Below, piece by piece: positions 32,505 to 40,576 of a stretch of 44,049 nt of DNA (the stretch's first letter is position 1; the number at the start of each line of letters is the position of its first letter). A model generated the notes under the pieces. That model ran no database searches. It was not told the DNA's origin and saw nothing but the letters and a program-made list of their open reading frames with translations. The position numbers were made by a program, and so were the translations under genes. This stretch comes from Rhizobium sp. (lineage in GTDB: Bacteria; Pseudomonadota; Alphaproteobacteria; Rhizobiales; Rhizobiaceae): NCBI GenBank assembly GCA_003501385.1, contig DNPN01000267.1:11712-55760 (forward strand). The letters run 5' to 3'.

Positions 32505-32516
32505 TCTCTCTCCCAC

Positions 32517-34447
32517 TCAATATTTCATCGAATAGCCGATCTTGTAGAGCGGATTTTTCGAATCATGCGGTGTACCCGGACCTTGTGCTTCCACGGCCTG
32601 CATGGAGGATGGCAACTCAAACGGCAATCGACCTTGCGCCTTCTGCTTGCCCTCAATCACGTTGAACAGTGCGTCGTCGCTGGCACCAAAATTGCCAATC
32701 AGGGCCGTGGTCTTGTCCTTCACATTGGTCAGAATGGCCGTGCGAGATAAAAACACGGTGGCGATGGTGGGAGTCTTTGCGGCAATGGCGCTCACCACCT
32801 GATAGCCACGCTTTTGGGCAATGGCAGCGTTGACATTGAGAAGATAGACCTTCTTGCCCGCTTTGATGGGAAGGATTTTGCCCTCGTTTTGCAACAGCAC
32901 CATGGCGCGGCCTTGTGCTTTTTCGCCCTCTGCGACGAACTCCGCATTGCCAACAATGGCCTTGGCCTTTTGCGGATCGGCATAAGGGTTTTCAAACAGG
33001 CCCTGTTGGAATTTCTGAATCAGCAATCTGCGGGCAGACTGATTGATCCGCTCCTCGGAGATCTCTTTATCCTCAACGGCTTTGACCAGCACATCCGAAT
33101 TGGCCACGCCACCAAACTGATCAATGCCCGCATTGACCGCCTTGGCAAACCGATCTTCCCGGCTCAAATCCTCCACGCCCCAGGGCATGCCAAAGGTATC
33201 CGGGCGGATGATGGGCCTTTCGCCGGGTTTTTCGCCATTCAGGCATTCATTCTTGCAGTCATTGGTGATCAACCAGTCACTGACAACCACGCCCTCGAAT
33301 TTATAACGTTTGCGCAACAGATCGGTCAGCAATTGCTTGCTGAAGCCCGCAGCGACGGGCTCCAGCGGCTTGCCATTCAGTTTCACGCCATCGACAATCG
33401 AATAGGTCGGCATAATGCCCGCCACCTTGGCATCAAACGCCCCTTCAAAGGGGATGACATGCTTTTGAAAGTCCCTGCCCGTGAAGACCACATGCTTGCC
33501 ATAGGAATTATGGCCGTCAAACCCGTTAGGCGTGGCACCATAGCCCACCCAATGTTTGGCCACGGCGCTGACACTGCCCGGTTTCAGGCCCGTGATGCCA
33601 TTTTGAAACCCGGCCACATAGGCCTCGGCCATGCGTTTTGAAATCTGCGGGTCTTCGCCAAAGGTGCCGGTGGCGCGTGGCCAGCGTGGCTCACTGGCCA
33701 GATCGATTTGGGGTGACAGCGCCTGCTGAATGCCGACGGCCAGATATTCCTGCCTGGCAATATCGCCAAACCGGCGTGTCAGCTTTGCATCATTCAGCGC
33801 ACCAAAGCCCAGACTTTCCGGCCATTTGGAAAATCCGCCGCTTTGCGCCGACGCGCCCAGCACATATTGGAAATGGTTGCGCGGATCGGTGCTGATTGTG
33901 AGCGGAATGCCCAGCCGGCTGGCCTCGGCAATCTCCTGCAGCTTGTTGTTTTCTGTGGCAAGCTCTTCCGGTGGCAGGGAAAGACGGGTGATATAGGTTG
34001 CCACTTTGGCATCATTGATCAGGCTTTTCATCCGCTCTAGAGTCTGTCAGGTTCAGATTGAACCAGACAGACTCTAGGTTCTTTTGTTTTCGTTTGTCTT
34101 TTCGGGAAAACCGGGTTCCACTTTTCCCGGACAAACTCTAGATCATAGCCGCTACCGCGCCCCTGATTGGCCTCTGGCGTGGAGGATAGCGCCGGTGCGG
34201 TGCCATGCATCATCAGCCCGGCTTTTTCCGTCAGGGTCATCTGGCGCACGAGATCATCCGCCCGTTTTGATGGAGATTTGCGCCAGTCTTCGTAAACGTC
34301 GAGGCGACCATTGTGGTTGAGGTCTTTGAAGGTGAGCCCATCAACCTTGAGAATGGCGGCGGAATGGGCCACCACCACCGGCTGGTTCTGAGCAACGGCA
34401 ACAGAAGCCGTCAGAATGGCGCAGGACGCCAAGCCAAAAATTTTCAT
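32517..34447 (-). pseudogene. Family 3 glycoside hydrolase (beta-glucosidase-like), split by a RIME1-like insertion
   Basis: The N-terminal part (34447 down to 34142) has a signal peptide (MKIFGLASCAILTASVAVA), an EF-hand-like DLNHNGRLDVYEDW and the GH3 start TEKAGLMMHG. The C-terminal part (34031 down to 32517, 504 codons) carries the rest of the GH3 barrel: GIPLTISTDPRNHF, GTFGEDPQI, VAKHWVGYG and the nucleophile motif GVVVSDW. A 103-bp repeat separates them and introduces a stop and a frame change. Removing 101 bases (element plus one TA) joins the halves in frame as 609 codons, a normal GH3 length. The second half lacks a signal peptide and a good ribosome-binding site, so the gene is probably inactive. 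The intact enzyme would have been periplasmic. Confidence 0.85.
34038..34140 (-). repeat. RIME1-like element inserted in the GH3 gene
   Basis: A complete 103-bp copy in minus orientation relative to the 30039 copy. It differs from the copy at 43835-43937 at only three positions. The ends are TAGAGTCTGTCAGG and, from the other side, TAGAGTTTGTCCGG. It is bounded by TA on both sides, and one TA is accounted for as a target duplication because only its retention restores the interrupted GH3 frame. Confidence 0.88.
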
Positions 34448-34582
34448 CGATGTCTTCCAAAATTGAGGTTTTTGCCTGAAACAGCGTCAGAAACGGGCGA
34501 ATGTTAAATATATCGCAGGTTATGCTTGCTGTTTGGCCGTAGGATGGGGTCTGAAAACATAGATATATCCTCCCTTGAAATC

Positions 34583-34617
34583 GTCATGGTTCAGACATCC
34601 TCCTGCTGAACCATGAC
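34583..34617. repeat. Perfect hairpin between nudC and the GH3 gene
   Basis: GTCATGGTTCAG and CTGAACCATGAC form a perfect 12-bp inverted repeat around an 11-base loop. On the minus strand the loop reads CAGGAGGATGT, a consensus ribosome-binding site followed by ATG; the frame that opens there ends after four codons. No T-run follows on either strand, so it is not an ordinary intrinsic terminator. It lies in the leader of the GH3 gene or the trailer of nudC. Confidence 0.6.
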
Positions 34618-34686
34618 TTAAAGTGGGATGATTATAGCGGCACACGTACGCCGCGTAAGCTGCCAGGGTAAATTGGTTGTAATTGC

Positions 34687-35652
34687 TTACGGTTTTTTGC
34701 CCCAATCCAGCCAATCGCTCATCAGCCGATGGGCAATGGTGCCATTGGCGGGGGCTTTCACCTCTTCGGTTTCAAGATTGATCATCGCCTGCACTTCGGC
34801 TCGGCTAAACCAGCGGCAATCGGCCAGCTCAGCCTCATCGCGGTTGATTTCAAGGCTCAGGGCTTGGGCGTAACAGCCAATCATCAACTGATGCGGCATC
34901 GGCCAGGGCTGCGAGGCGTGATAGCGGACATGCCCAACGGTGATGCCGGATTCCTCCAATGTTTCACGGCGCACGGCCTGTTCAATGGTTTCGGCAGGCT
35001 CAATAAAGCCCGCAAGGCAGGAAAACATGCCTTCTGGAAAATGCGCTCCGCGCCCCAGCAGGCAGCGGTCGTTTTCTTCATCAATGGTCATCATGATCGC
35101 TACCGGATCGGTGCGCGGAAAGCTGATGCGACCACAGGCCGGACATTCACGCTTATAGCCGCCAATGCGCGGCTCCATCTTGTTGCCGCACGAGCCACAA
35201 AAGCGGTTTTCGCCATTCCAGTGCAGCAGGCTAAAACCTTGCGCCACTTCGCCCACCAGTTCCGCATCAAGATGGGTGTCGCGGTAAACCTCGCGGGCCG
35301 AGAGCAGTTTATAGCCATCCGCCAAACGCTCTTCGCTGGCTTTGATGGCCACGGCAATGCGCGGCTCACCATTCAGCTTGTGTCCCAGCAGTACCGCATT
35401 ATCCAGATCAGGCTCAAGGCTTGCCAGCTCATAGGGCGCAAACAGCGGGTCCAGCACCTGCTCTTCATGCTTCAGCACCAGCCGGTTGCCGCTGAAGGCC
35501 AGAAAATGCATGCCTTCCTTGTTCAAGGCATCGCTCAGGCTGTTTTCCGTGCGGTGCTCGGCATCCCGGTCCAGCGCATTGGCGGAAAAGGCGGTGAGGG
35601 CGCTTGCTTCCGGGTGGGGGGCAAACGTGTCAAACAGCGAGGTCTTGGGCAT
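34687..35652 (-). CDS. nudC: NADH pyrophosphatase NudC (Nudix, zinc-ribbon)
   Basis: A 321-residue Nudix hydrolase that cleaves NAD(H) and can remove NAD caps from RNA. Visible are the four-cysteine zinc ribbon (CGSCG ... CPACG), the Nudix box within GFIEPAETIEQAVRRETLEES followed by GI, and the NudC-specific SQPWPMPHQLM motif (QPWPFPxS-type) after it. The start at 35652 (MPKTSLFD) has GGA eight bases upstream; ATG 35661 adds three residues. It overlaps the end of the upstream HIT-family gene by 23 bases, which implies co-transcription. Confidence 0.88.
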   Translation of the reverse strand: MPKTSLFDTFAPHPEASALTAFSANALDRDAEHRTENSLSDALNKEGMHFLAFSGNRLVLKHEEQVLDPLFAPYELASLEPDLDNAVLLGHKLNGEPRIAVAIKASEERLADGYKLLSAREVYRDTHLDAELVGEVAQGFSLLHWNGENRFCGSCGNKMEPRIGGYKRECPACGRISFPRTDPVAIMMTIDEENDRCLLGRGAHFPEGMFSCLAGFIEPAETIEQAVRRETLEESGITVGHVRYHASQPWPMPHQLMIGCYAQALSLEINRDEAELADCRWFSRAEVQAMINLETEEVKAPANGTIAHRLMSDWLDWGKKP

Positions 35653-36055
35653 ACAGCGCATCCAGAATGGTTGTTTTCATCGTCTCAAAAGCCGCACCCG
35701 TGTAGGGTTCAGCCGTACCATAGCCCCAAATCGGCGCTGGCCAATTGGCATCGCCTTCAAACCGGGCAACAACATGAACATGGAGCTGGCGCACCACATT
35801 GCCAATAGCGGCAATATTGATTTTAGTCGCATTGGTACATTTTTTCAAAGCGTTAGCTACCCGCACCTGTTCAGCCCACAGCAGCTCTTGATCATCGGCG
35901 GATAAGTCAAACACCTCGCTGACATCGGCACGCCTTGGCACCAGAATAAGCCAGGGCCAGCGGCTGTCTTTGGCAAGCCGCAGATCGCAAAGGGAAAGTT
36001 TTAAAATCGACTGGCTATCGCGTCCCAGCCGTTCATCCAACAGAAAAGGATTCAA
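35630..36055 (-). CDS. HIT-family protein
   Basis: A 141-residue histidine-triad protein, a class of nucleotide hydrolases or transferases. The core WPWLILVPRR and the triad region RQLHVHVVARFEGD are clear. The first triad position is Gln rather than His (QLHVH), which I recall as common in this alphaproteobacterial subgroup. No ATG is available near the domain start; a TTG at 36055 with GGAGA eight bases upstream gives the family length, whereas the ATG at 36181 would run through the ffs RNA gene on the other strand. It is followed by, and overlaps, nudC. Confidence 0.8.
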   Translation of the reverse strand: MNPFLLDERLGRDSQSILKLSLCDLRLAKDSRWPWLILVPRRADVSEVFDLSADDQELLWAEQVRVANALKKCTNATKINIAAIGNVVRQLHVHVVARFEGDANWPAPIWGYGTAEPYTGAAFETMKTTILDALYAQDLAV

Positions 36056-36149
36056 GTCTTGTGTCTCCGCCCAATCGTTTTTCCAACCTCTAACAGTTTT
36101 TTTTGCGTTTGGCTTGCATTTGCCGCAAGAATTGCCGATATGTCCCCTT

Positions 36150-36246
36150 GGGAGGTTGGTGGTGGACGAGCCACTCGCCAACCGGGTCAGGTCCGGAAGG
36201 AAGCAGCCCTAACGAGCACGGCACGGGTCACTGTTCCAGCCTCCCA
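36150..36246 (+). ncRNA. ffs: Signal recognition particle 4.5S RNA
   Basis: The universally conserved SRP RNA apical segment GGTCAGGTCCGGAAGGAAGC lies at 36185-36204 and continues AGCC. The flanks pair as required for a single long hairpin: GGGAGG at the 5' side with CCTCCC at the 3' side, GAGCCACTCG and the later ACGAGC/CACGGGTC region in between. A short T-rich stretch follows. The position immediately upstream of dnaX is the standard place for ffs in many proteobacteria. Ends are estimated from pairing, to within a few bases. Confidence 0.92.
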
Positions 36247-36325
36247 CCTTCAATTTTCGCGGCGCATGTTTCAACATGGCCGCCCTATGGCCCAAAGCCG
36301 GGCAAGCGGGAAAGCTGGCAGCGCG

Positions 36326-38194
36326 ATGAGCGATTTGGAGCCGACAGCAAAAACCAGTGACGTCCCCGGCGGTTACCGGGTTCTTGCACGCAAATATCGC
36401 CCCAAGGATTTTTCGGATCTCATGGTCGGCCAGGAGCCGATGGTGCGCACGCTGACCAATGCGTTCGAGACCGGCCGGATTGCCCAGGCCTATATGCTGA
36501 CCGGTGTGCGCGGGGTGGGCAAAACCACCACGGCCCGCATTCTGGCCCGTGCCCTGAATTACAAAACAGCTGAGGTAGATCGTCCCACCATCGATCTGAA
36601 AATCCCCGGTGAGCATTGTCAGGCCATTATGGAAGGCCGCCATGTCGATGTGATCGAGATGGATGCCGCCTCCCACACTGGCATTGATGACATCCGCGAG
36701 ATCATTGAGCAGGTGCGCTACCGCCCGGTCTCAGCCCGTTACAAAGTCTATATCATCGACGAAGTGCATATGCTCTCCACCGCTGCCTTCAACGGTCTGT
36801 TGAAGACGCTGGAAGAGCCGCCGGAACACGTCAAATTCATCTTTGCCACCACAGAAATTCGTAAAGTGCCGATCACCGTGCTGTCGCGCTGTCAGCGGTT
36901 TGATTTGCGCCGGATCAGTGCTGGCGATCTGGTCGGCCTGTTTACCGCCATTCTCTCCAAGGAAGGCATTGAAGCCGAAGCTGAGGCCTTGGCCATGGTG
37001 GCCCGTGCCGCCGAAGGCTCGGCCCGTGATGGTCTGTCTCTGCTGGATCAAGCCATCGCCCACGGCGCTGGCCGGGTTGAGGCTGATGCCGTGCGCTCCA
37101 TGCTGGGCTTGGCAGACCGGGCCCGCGTAGTCGATCTGTTTGGCCATCTTGTGCTGGGCGATGTGGCAACGGCTCTGTCTGAGTTCAACAGCCAGTATGA
37201 GGCCGGTGCCAATCCAACCGTGGTGCTGACCGATCTTGCTGATTTCACCCATCTGGTGACACGGCTGAAATATGTGCCCAATGGCGCAAACGATCCCTCC
37301 TTGAGCGAGGTTGAGCGGGTGCGCGGAAGCGAATATGCAGAGAGCGTTGCCGTGACCACGCTGTCACGCATGTGGCAAATGCTGCTGAAGGGCATTCCCG
37401 AGGTGGAAAATGCATCTCGTCAGGCCGGTGCCGCTGAAATGGTGCTGATCCGTCTGGCCCATGCCGCGCATCTGCCGTCGCCGGAAGATGCGGCAAGACG
37501 CCTTTTGGAAATGGCACAGGATGGCGGCGCGGCACCACAAGGCAGCAGTCCCCGAGGCGGCAACGGGGGCGGTGCGTCCGCTAGCTACAGCACCCAAGCT
37601 GTGGCGCGGGCGTCAAGCGACCCCGCCCCACGGGCGATGGCCCAGCCGCAACCAACATCACATTTGCAGGTGGTGCCGAGTGTGGCGCGTGCTCCGGACA
37701 TGGCACCAAAGCCAGAAATTCATGTCGATGTACCTGAGCCAAAGGTTCCGGTTCGTTCGGTCAATGACATTGTTGATCTCTGCGCCAAAAACCGAGATTT
37801 AAAGCTTCGCACCCTGACACGCGCCTATGTGCGGCTGGTGAAGCTGGAAAACGGACGGCTGGAAATCAACCTGCCGCCGGATGCCCCCAAAACGCTGGTG
37901 GGCGACTTGCAAACCCGGCTGGAAGAGTGGACCGGCATTCGCTGGATGGTGATTCTGAGCCGCGAAGAGGGCGGGAAAACCATTGTGGAGCAGGAAGCCA
38001 GCGAGCGGCAGGCCAACTTTACCGATGCGGCGGCTGACCCGGATATTGTCGCCATCCTGTCGCGTTTTCCCGGTGCAAAAATTACCGACGTGCGCATTCG
38101 AGCCAGCGTCGAGGAAGACGAAACCCTGCCGCCGCCATCTGCTGCGGAATCTGCCGAGGGCGACATTCTGCCCGGCGATGATATTGAATTTTAA
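36326..38194 (+). CDS. dnaX: DNA polymerase III gamma/tau subunit DnaX
   Basis: The clamp-loader ATPase of the replicative polymerase, 622 residues. The AAA+ domain is clear: YRPKDFSDLMVGQE, Walker A GVRGVGKT at 60-67, Walker B YIIDEVHML, sensor/arginine-finger region TTEIRKVPITVLSRCQRFDLR. The usual four-cysteine zinc module after Walker A is degenerate, with only one Cys (GEHCQAIMEG), which I believe is common in rhizobia. A Pro/Ala/Ser-rich linker (about 390-490) leads to the tau-specific C-terminal domain and an acidic tail. The start at 36326 (MSDLEPT) is chosen by homology; longer frames run back across ffs. No obvious frameshift site for a short gamma form was seen. Confidence 0.92.
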   Translation: MSDLEPTAKTSDVPGGYRVLARKYRPKDFSDLMVGQEPMVRTLTNAFETGRIAQAYMLTGVRGVGKTTTARILARALNYKTAEVDRPTIDLKIPGEHCQAIMEGRHVDVIEMDAASHTGIDDIREIIEQVRYRPVSARYKVYIIDEVHMLSTAAFNGLLKTLEEPPEHVKFIFATTEIRKVPITVLSRCQRFDLRRISAGDLVGLFTAILSKEGIEAEAEALAMVARAAEGSARDGLSLLDQAIAHGAGRVEADAVRSMLGLADRARVVDLFGHLVLGDVATALSEFNSQYEAGANPTVVLTDLADFTHLVTRLKYVPNGANDPSLSEVERVRGSEYAESVAVTTLSRMWQMLLKGIPEVENASRQAGAAEMVLIRLAHAAHLPSPEDAARRLLEMAQDGGAAPQGSSPRGGNGGGASASYSTQAVARASSDPAPRAMAQPQPTSHLQVVPSVARAPDMAPKPEIHVDVPEPKVPVRSVNDIVDLCAKNRDLKLRTLTRAYVRLVKLENGRLEINLPPDAPKTLVGDLQTRLEEWTGIRWMVILSREEGGKTIVEQEASERQANFTDAAADPDIVAILSRFPGAKITDVRIRASVEEDETLPPPSAAESAEGDILPGDDIEF

Positions 38195-38221
38195 CGCTTA
38201 TTGATCTCAGGAGAAATGACG

Positions 38222-38545
38222 ATGCGCGACATCATGGGCATGATGGGCAAGGTCAAGGAAATGCAGGCCAAGATGGAAAAGATGCAGGAAGAAATTGCTG
38301 CATTGGAAGTCGAGGGCAAATCCGGCGGCGGCCTTGTGACCCTGACCCTGACCGGCAAGGGCGATTTGAAGGGCGTGAAAATCGACCCATCGCTGTTCAA
38401 GGAAGACGATGTCGAAATCCTCGAAGACCTGATCGTTGCCGCCCACAAGGATGCCAAGGACAAGGCCGAAGCCATTACGGCTGAAAAAACCAAGGCGATG
38501 ACGGCAGGCCTGCCGATTCCTCCGGGGTTCAAGCTGCCGTTTTGA
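38222..38545 (+). CDS. ybaB: YbaB/EbfC nucleoid-associated protein
   Basis: A 107-residue DNA-binding protein of the YbaB/EbfC family. It has a methionine- and lysine-rich N-terminal helix (MRDIMGMMGKVKEMQAKMEKMQEE), the central beta segment GGGLVTLTLTGKGDLKGVKID, and the C-terminal PIPPGFKLPF typical of the family. It binds DNA as a dimer and is linked genetically to dnaX and recR almost everywhere. The ATG at 38222 is chosen because AGGAGA lies eight to nine bases upstream; an ATG at 38216 is too close. A terminator follows. Confidence 0.93.
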   Translation: MRDIMGMMGKVKEMQAKMEKMQEEIAALEVEGKSGGGLVTLTLTGKGDLKGVKIDPSLFKEDDVEILEDLIVAAHKDAKDKAEAITAEKTKAMTAGLPIPPGFKLPF

Positions 38546-38573
38546 GTCATTCAACAACCTGTCTTGCAGCAAA

Positions 38574-38599
38574 GAGAAAAGCGGACGCCCGCTTTTCTC
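38574..38599. terminator. Bidirectional terminator after ybaB
   Basis: A perfect 11-bp stem (GAGAAAAGCGG / CCGCTTTTCTC) with a four-base loop lies between convergent ybaB and the PLP-enzyme gene. Confidence 0.82.
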
Positions 38600-38609
38600 A
38601 TCATAATTC

Positions 38610-39902
38610 TTACCCCTGCTGCACTTCTGCGCGCAACGCATCCACCAGCTTCATCACATCCGCCTCTGTGGTGTAGATCGCTGGGGCAACCCGAATGCAG
38701 GCTCCGTTGGTGACGCCGGTTCTGATCACGGTCAGAACCTTGTATTTTTCCCGCAAGGTTTTGACGAAAGCATTGACTTGGGCGGGCTGGGTTTGGCCCT
38801 TGAGGCGGAAGGATGTGATGCCTGCGCTCATGCCCGGCTCATCCGGGGTGAGAATGTCGATGCCGTTTAGCTTGCGCGCTTCATTCACCCACAAATCCCG
38901 CAGATAGCGCACGCGGGCGGCTTTGGCTGCGGTGCCAATTTGCTGATGCAGTGCCACAGCGCTTGGCAGCGTCAGCACACCGGCAAAATTGACCGTGCCG
39001 GTGTGAACGCGCGACAAGATGCTGTCGCGGGGATGGTCGTGATCGCCAAGCTGGGTGTCAATGTCAGCGAGGCGGCTCTTGGCGATATAGAGAAAACCAT
39101 TGCCAATCGGTGCGCCGATCCATTTGTGCAGGTTAAAGCCAATGAAATCAATGCCGAGTTCGGCGGGTTTGAAATCCACCTGTCCCCAGGAATGGGCAGC
39201 GTCGAGAATGACATCAATGCCCTTTTCCCGCGCCATAGCCGCGATGTCTTTCACCGGCAGCAGCAGACCGGTGCGGTGGCTGACATGGGTCAGCAGCAGC
39301 AGTTTGAGCTTGGGATTGGCGGCAATCGCTGCCGCATAGGCATCCAGAACACCTTGGCGGGTTGCTGGCTCCGGCATGGAAATTTTGACGACCGTGACGC
39401 CACGCCGCTCAGCCAGCCACTCCATGGCATATTGCATGGAATCATAATCGAGGTCTGAATAAACAACCGTGTCGCCGGATTTCAGTTTGTTGTAGTTGGT
39501 GATCAGCAATTGCAGCGCTTCAGTGGCCCCGCGCGTGAGGGCAATTTCCTCTTCGGCAAACCCTGCGGCTTGCGCCACGGCGGCCACAGCGGCCTTCCAG
39601 TCTGGCCCGATGGAGGTGCGGGCATAGGCGGTGTTTTCAACGTTGATCTTGTTGGTCCAGCGCAGATAATCCGCCAGCACCGGCTTGGCCATAATGCCCC
39701 AATAGCCATTTTCCAGATTGGCCACGCTGGTGTCCACGTCATAGAGATCGCGCACCGATGCCCAGAAGGCTGGGTCTTTGCCCAACTCTTCGCTGGGCGA
39801 TGGTAGAGTTATGGGCGTTGCCGCCTTCGCAGAGGATGTAAGGGCAACGGTACCCACCAGTGTCATGAAATTGCGCCGATCAAGAGAGGGAAGAAAAACC
39901 AT
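38610..39902 (-). CDS. Tat-signal-bearing class V aminotransferase-like PLP enzyme
   Basis: A 430-residue fold-type I PLP protein of the class V aminotransferase / isopenicillin-N-epimerase-like group. The PLP lysine is Lys260 in FNLHKWIGAP; Asp234 and His237 in VILDAAHSWG contact the cofactor, and ALTRGATEAL (121-130) is the phosphate-binding segment. Unusually, the N-terminus is a twin-arginine signal: DRRNFMTLVG (8-17), then a hydrophobic stretch ending in SSAKAA, which predicts export of a folded, cofactor-loaded enzyme to the periplasm. The reaction is unknown; epimerase, lyase or desulfurase are possible. It stands between ybaB (convergent) and an unknown gene on the same strand, in a conserved housekeeping block. 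Confidence 0.85.
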   Translation of the reverse strand: MVFLPSLDRRNFMTLVGTVALTSSAKAATPITLPSPSEELGKDPAFWASVRDLYDVDTSVANLENGYWGIMAKPVLADYLRWTNKINVENTAYARTSIGPDWKAAVAAVAQAAGFAEEEIALTRGATEALQLLITNYNKLKSGDTVVYSDLDYDSMQYAMEWLAERRGVTVVKISMPEPATRQGVLDAYAAAIAANPKLKLLLLTHVSHRTGLLLPVKDIAAMAREKGIDVILDAAHSWGQVDFKPAELGIDFIGFNLHKWIGAPIGNGFLYIAKSRLADIDTQLGDHDHPRDSILSRVHTGTVNFAGVLTLPSAVALHQQIGTAAKAARVRYLRDLWVNEARKLNGIDILTPDEPGMSAGITSFRLKGQTQPAQVNAFVKTLREKYKVLTVIRTGVTNGACIRVAPAIYTTEADVMKLVDALRAEVQQG

Positions 39903-40052
39903 GAAACATCCACCGCATCAAAGGGAAAGCCCTGCTGATATTGCGGATCTTATCGCATGAGATTGTAACAGTTTATCGAGGCATTCAAGCCAAAAACAAG
40001 ATCCTGAGATGTCACTGGAAGGATCCTTGCAAGGCGAAAGCCCAATCTTACT

Positions 40053-40412
40053 TCACGCCGGGTTGGAAGGCTTTTTCTCGCCAACCGCCCGCGCCTTCGT
40101 CTGCCAAAGCGCATGCACCTCATCCCAATCCGGCACCTTATCGCTCTCAAAGCCCATGGTCTTGCCCGTGGCAATGGAGCCAAAGGCCTTCATGGCTTTC
40201 AAATGTGCCCCGGCCACCAGATACCGCCGCATGGCAGCCTCATCTGTCCAGACGGATCGGGTGTGGTGAACGCCATTGATCAGGCGTGCATCCACAGCGA
40301 GATTCCCTTGCGCTTTTTTCGCCTGCATCATGGAGCCAATGGCGTGCCACCAGAAGCGCAAAGAATGGCGCTTGGCTTTCAGCTGCAATCCCGTGATGGA
40401 AATGTAGGGCAT
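40053..40412 (-). CDS. Small protein of unknown function, possible dimeric alpha/beta-barrel
   Basis: A 119-residue soluble protein. The beginning (MPYISITGLQLK), the WHAIGSMMQAKKAQG helix and SVWTDEAAMRRYLVAGAHLKAMKAF look like a ferredoxin-like alpha/beta-barrel of the antibiotic-biosynthesis-monooxygenase or DUF3291 type, but this is only a pattern impression. The C-terminus is lysine-rich. The start at 40412 is preceded by GGGAGA; the upstream in-frame ATG at 40508 adds 32 residues without fold character. It is a single gene between the Tat PLP enzyme and the DUF992 gene, all on the minus strand. Confidence 0.65.
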   Translation of the reverse strand: MPYISITGLQLKAKRHSLRFWWHAIGSMMQAKKAQGNLAVDARLINGVHHTRSVWTDEAAMRRYLVAGAHLKAMKAFGSIATGKTMGFESDKVPDWDEVHALWQTKARAVGEKKPSNPA

Positions 40413-40523
40413 GGGGTCTCCCGCAGGGCGCTTGAATGGCAAGATAGACGCTCTCGCATTACACATGAGGCAGCAATCCGGATCTCTTGATAGGGGGCAC
40501 CCAAGCAAAAATACTTTAGAAAC

Positions 40524-40555
40524 AAAAAAGCCGAGCTGCTTCCAGCCCGGCCTTT
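40524..40555 (-). terminator. Rho-independent terminator of the DUF992 gene
   Basis: On the minus strand the stem GCCGGGCT / AGCTCGGC (one mismatch) is followed by TTTTTTG. It starts 22 bases after the DUF992 stop. Confidence 0.85.
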
Positions 40556-40576
40556 GTCATGCATGCGAGGCTAAAC

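Noticed and set aside
31416..32516. 366-codon open frame antisense to pheA
   Set aside because: pheA on the plus strand has complete catalytic and ACT domains; the antisense frame has no family features.
34520..34714. 64-codon minus-strand frame between nudC and the GH3 gene
   Set aside because: It overlaps the nudC end and the hairpin at 34583-34617 and has no coding character.
34729..35808. 359-codon open frame on the plus strand across nudC
   Set aside because: It is the antisense shadow of a clear Nudix protein, with low-complexity His/Gln/Ala composition.
36326..38194. Programmed frameshift site for a short DnaX (gamma) form
   Set aside because: I looked for an A-rich slippery heptamer followed by a hairpin and saw none that was convincing.
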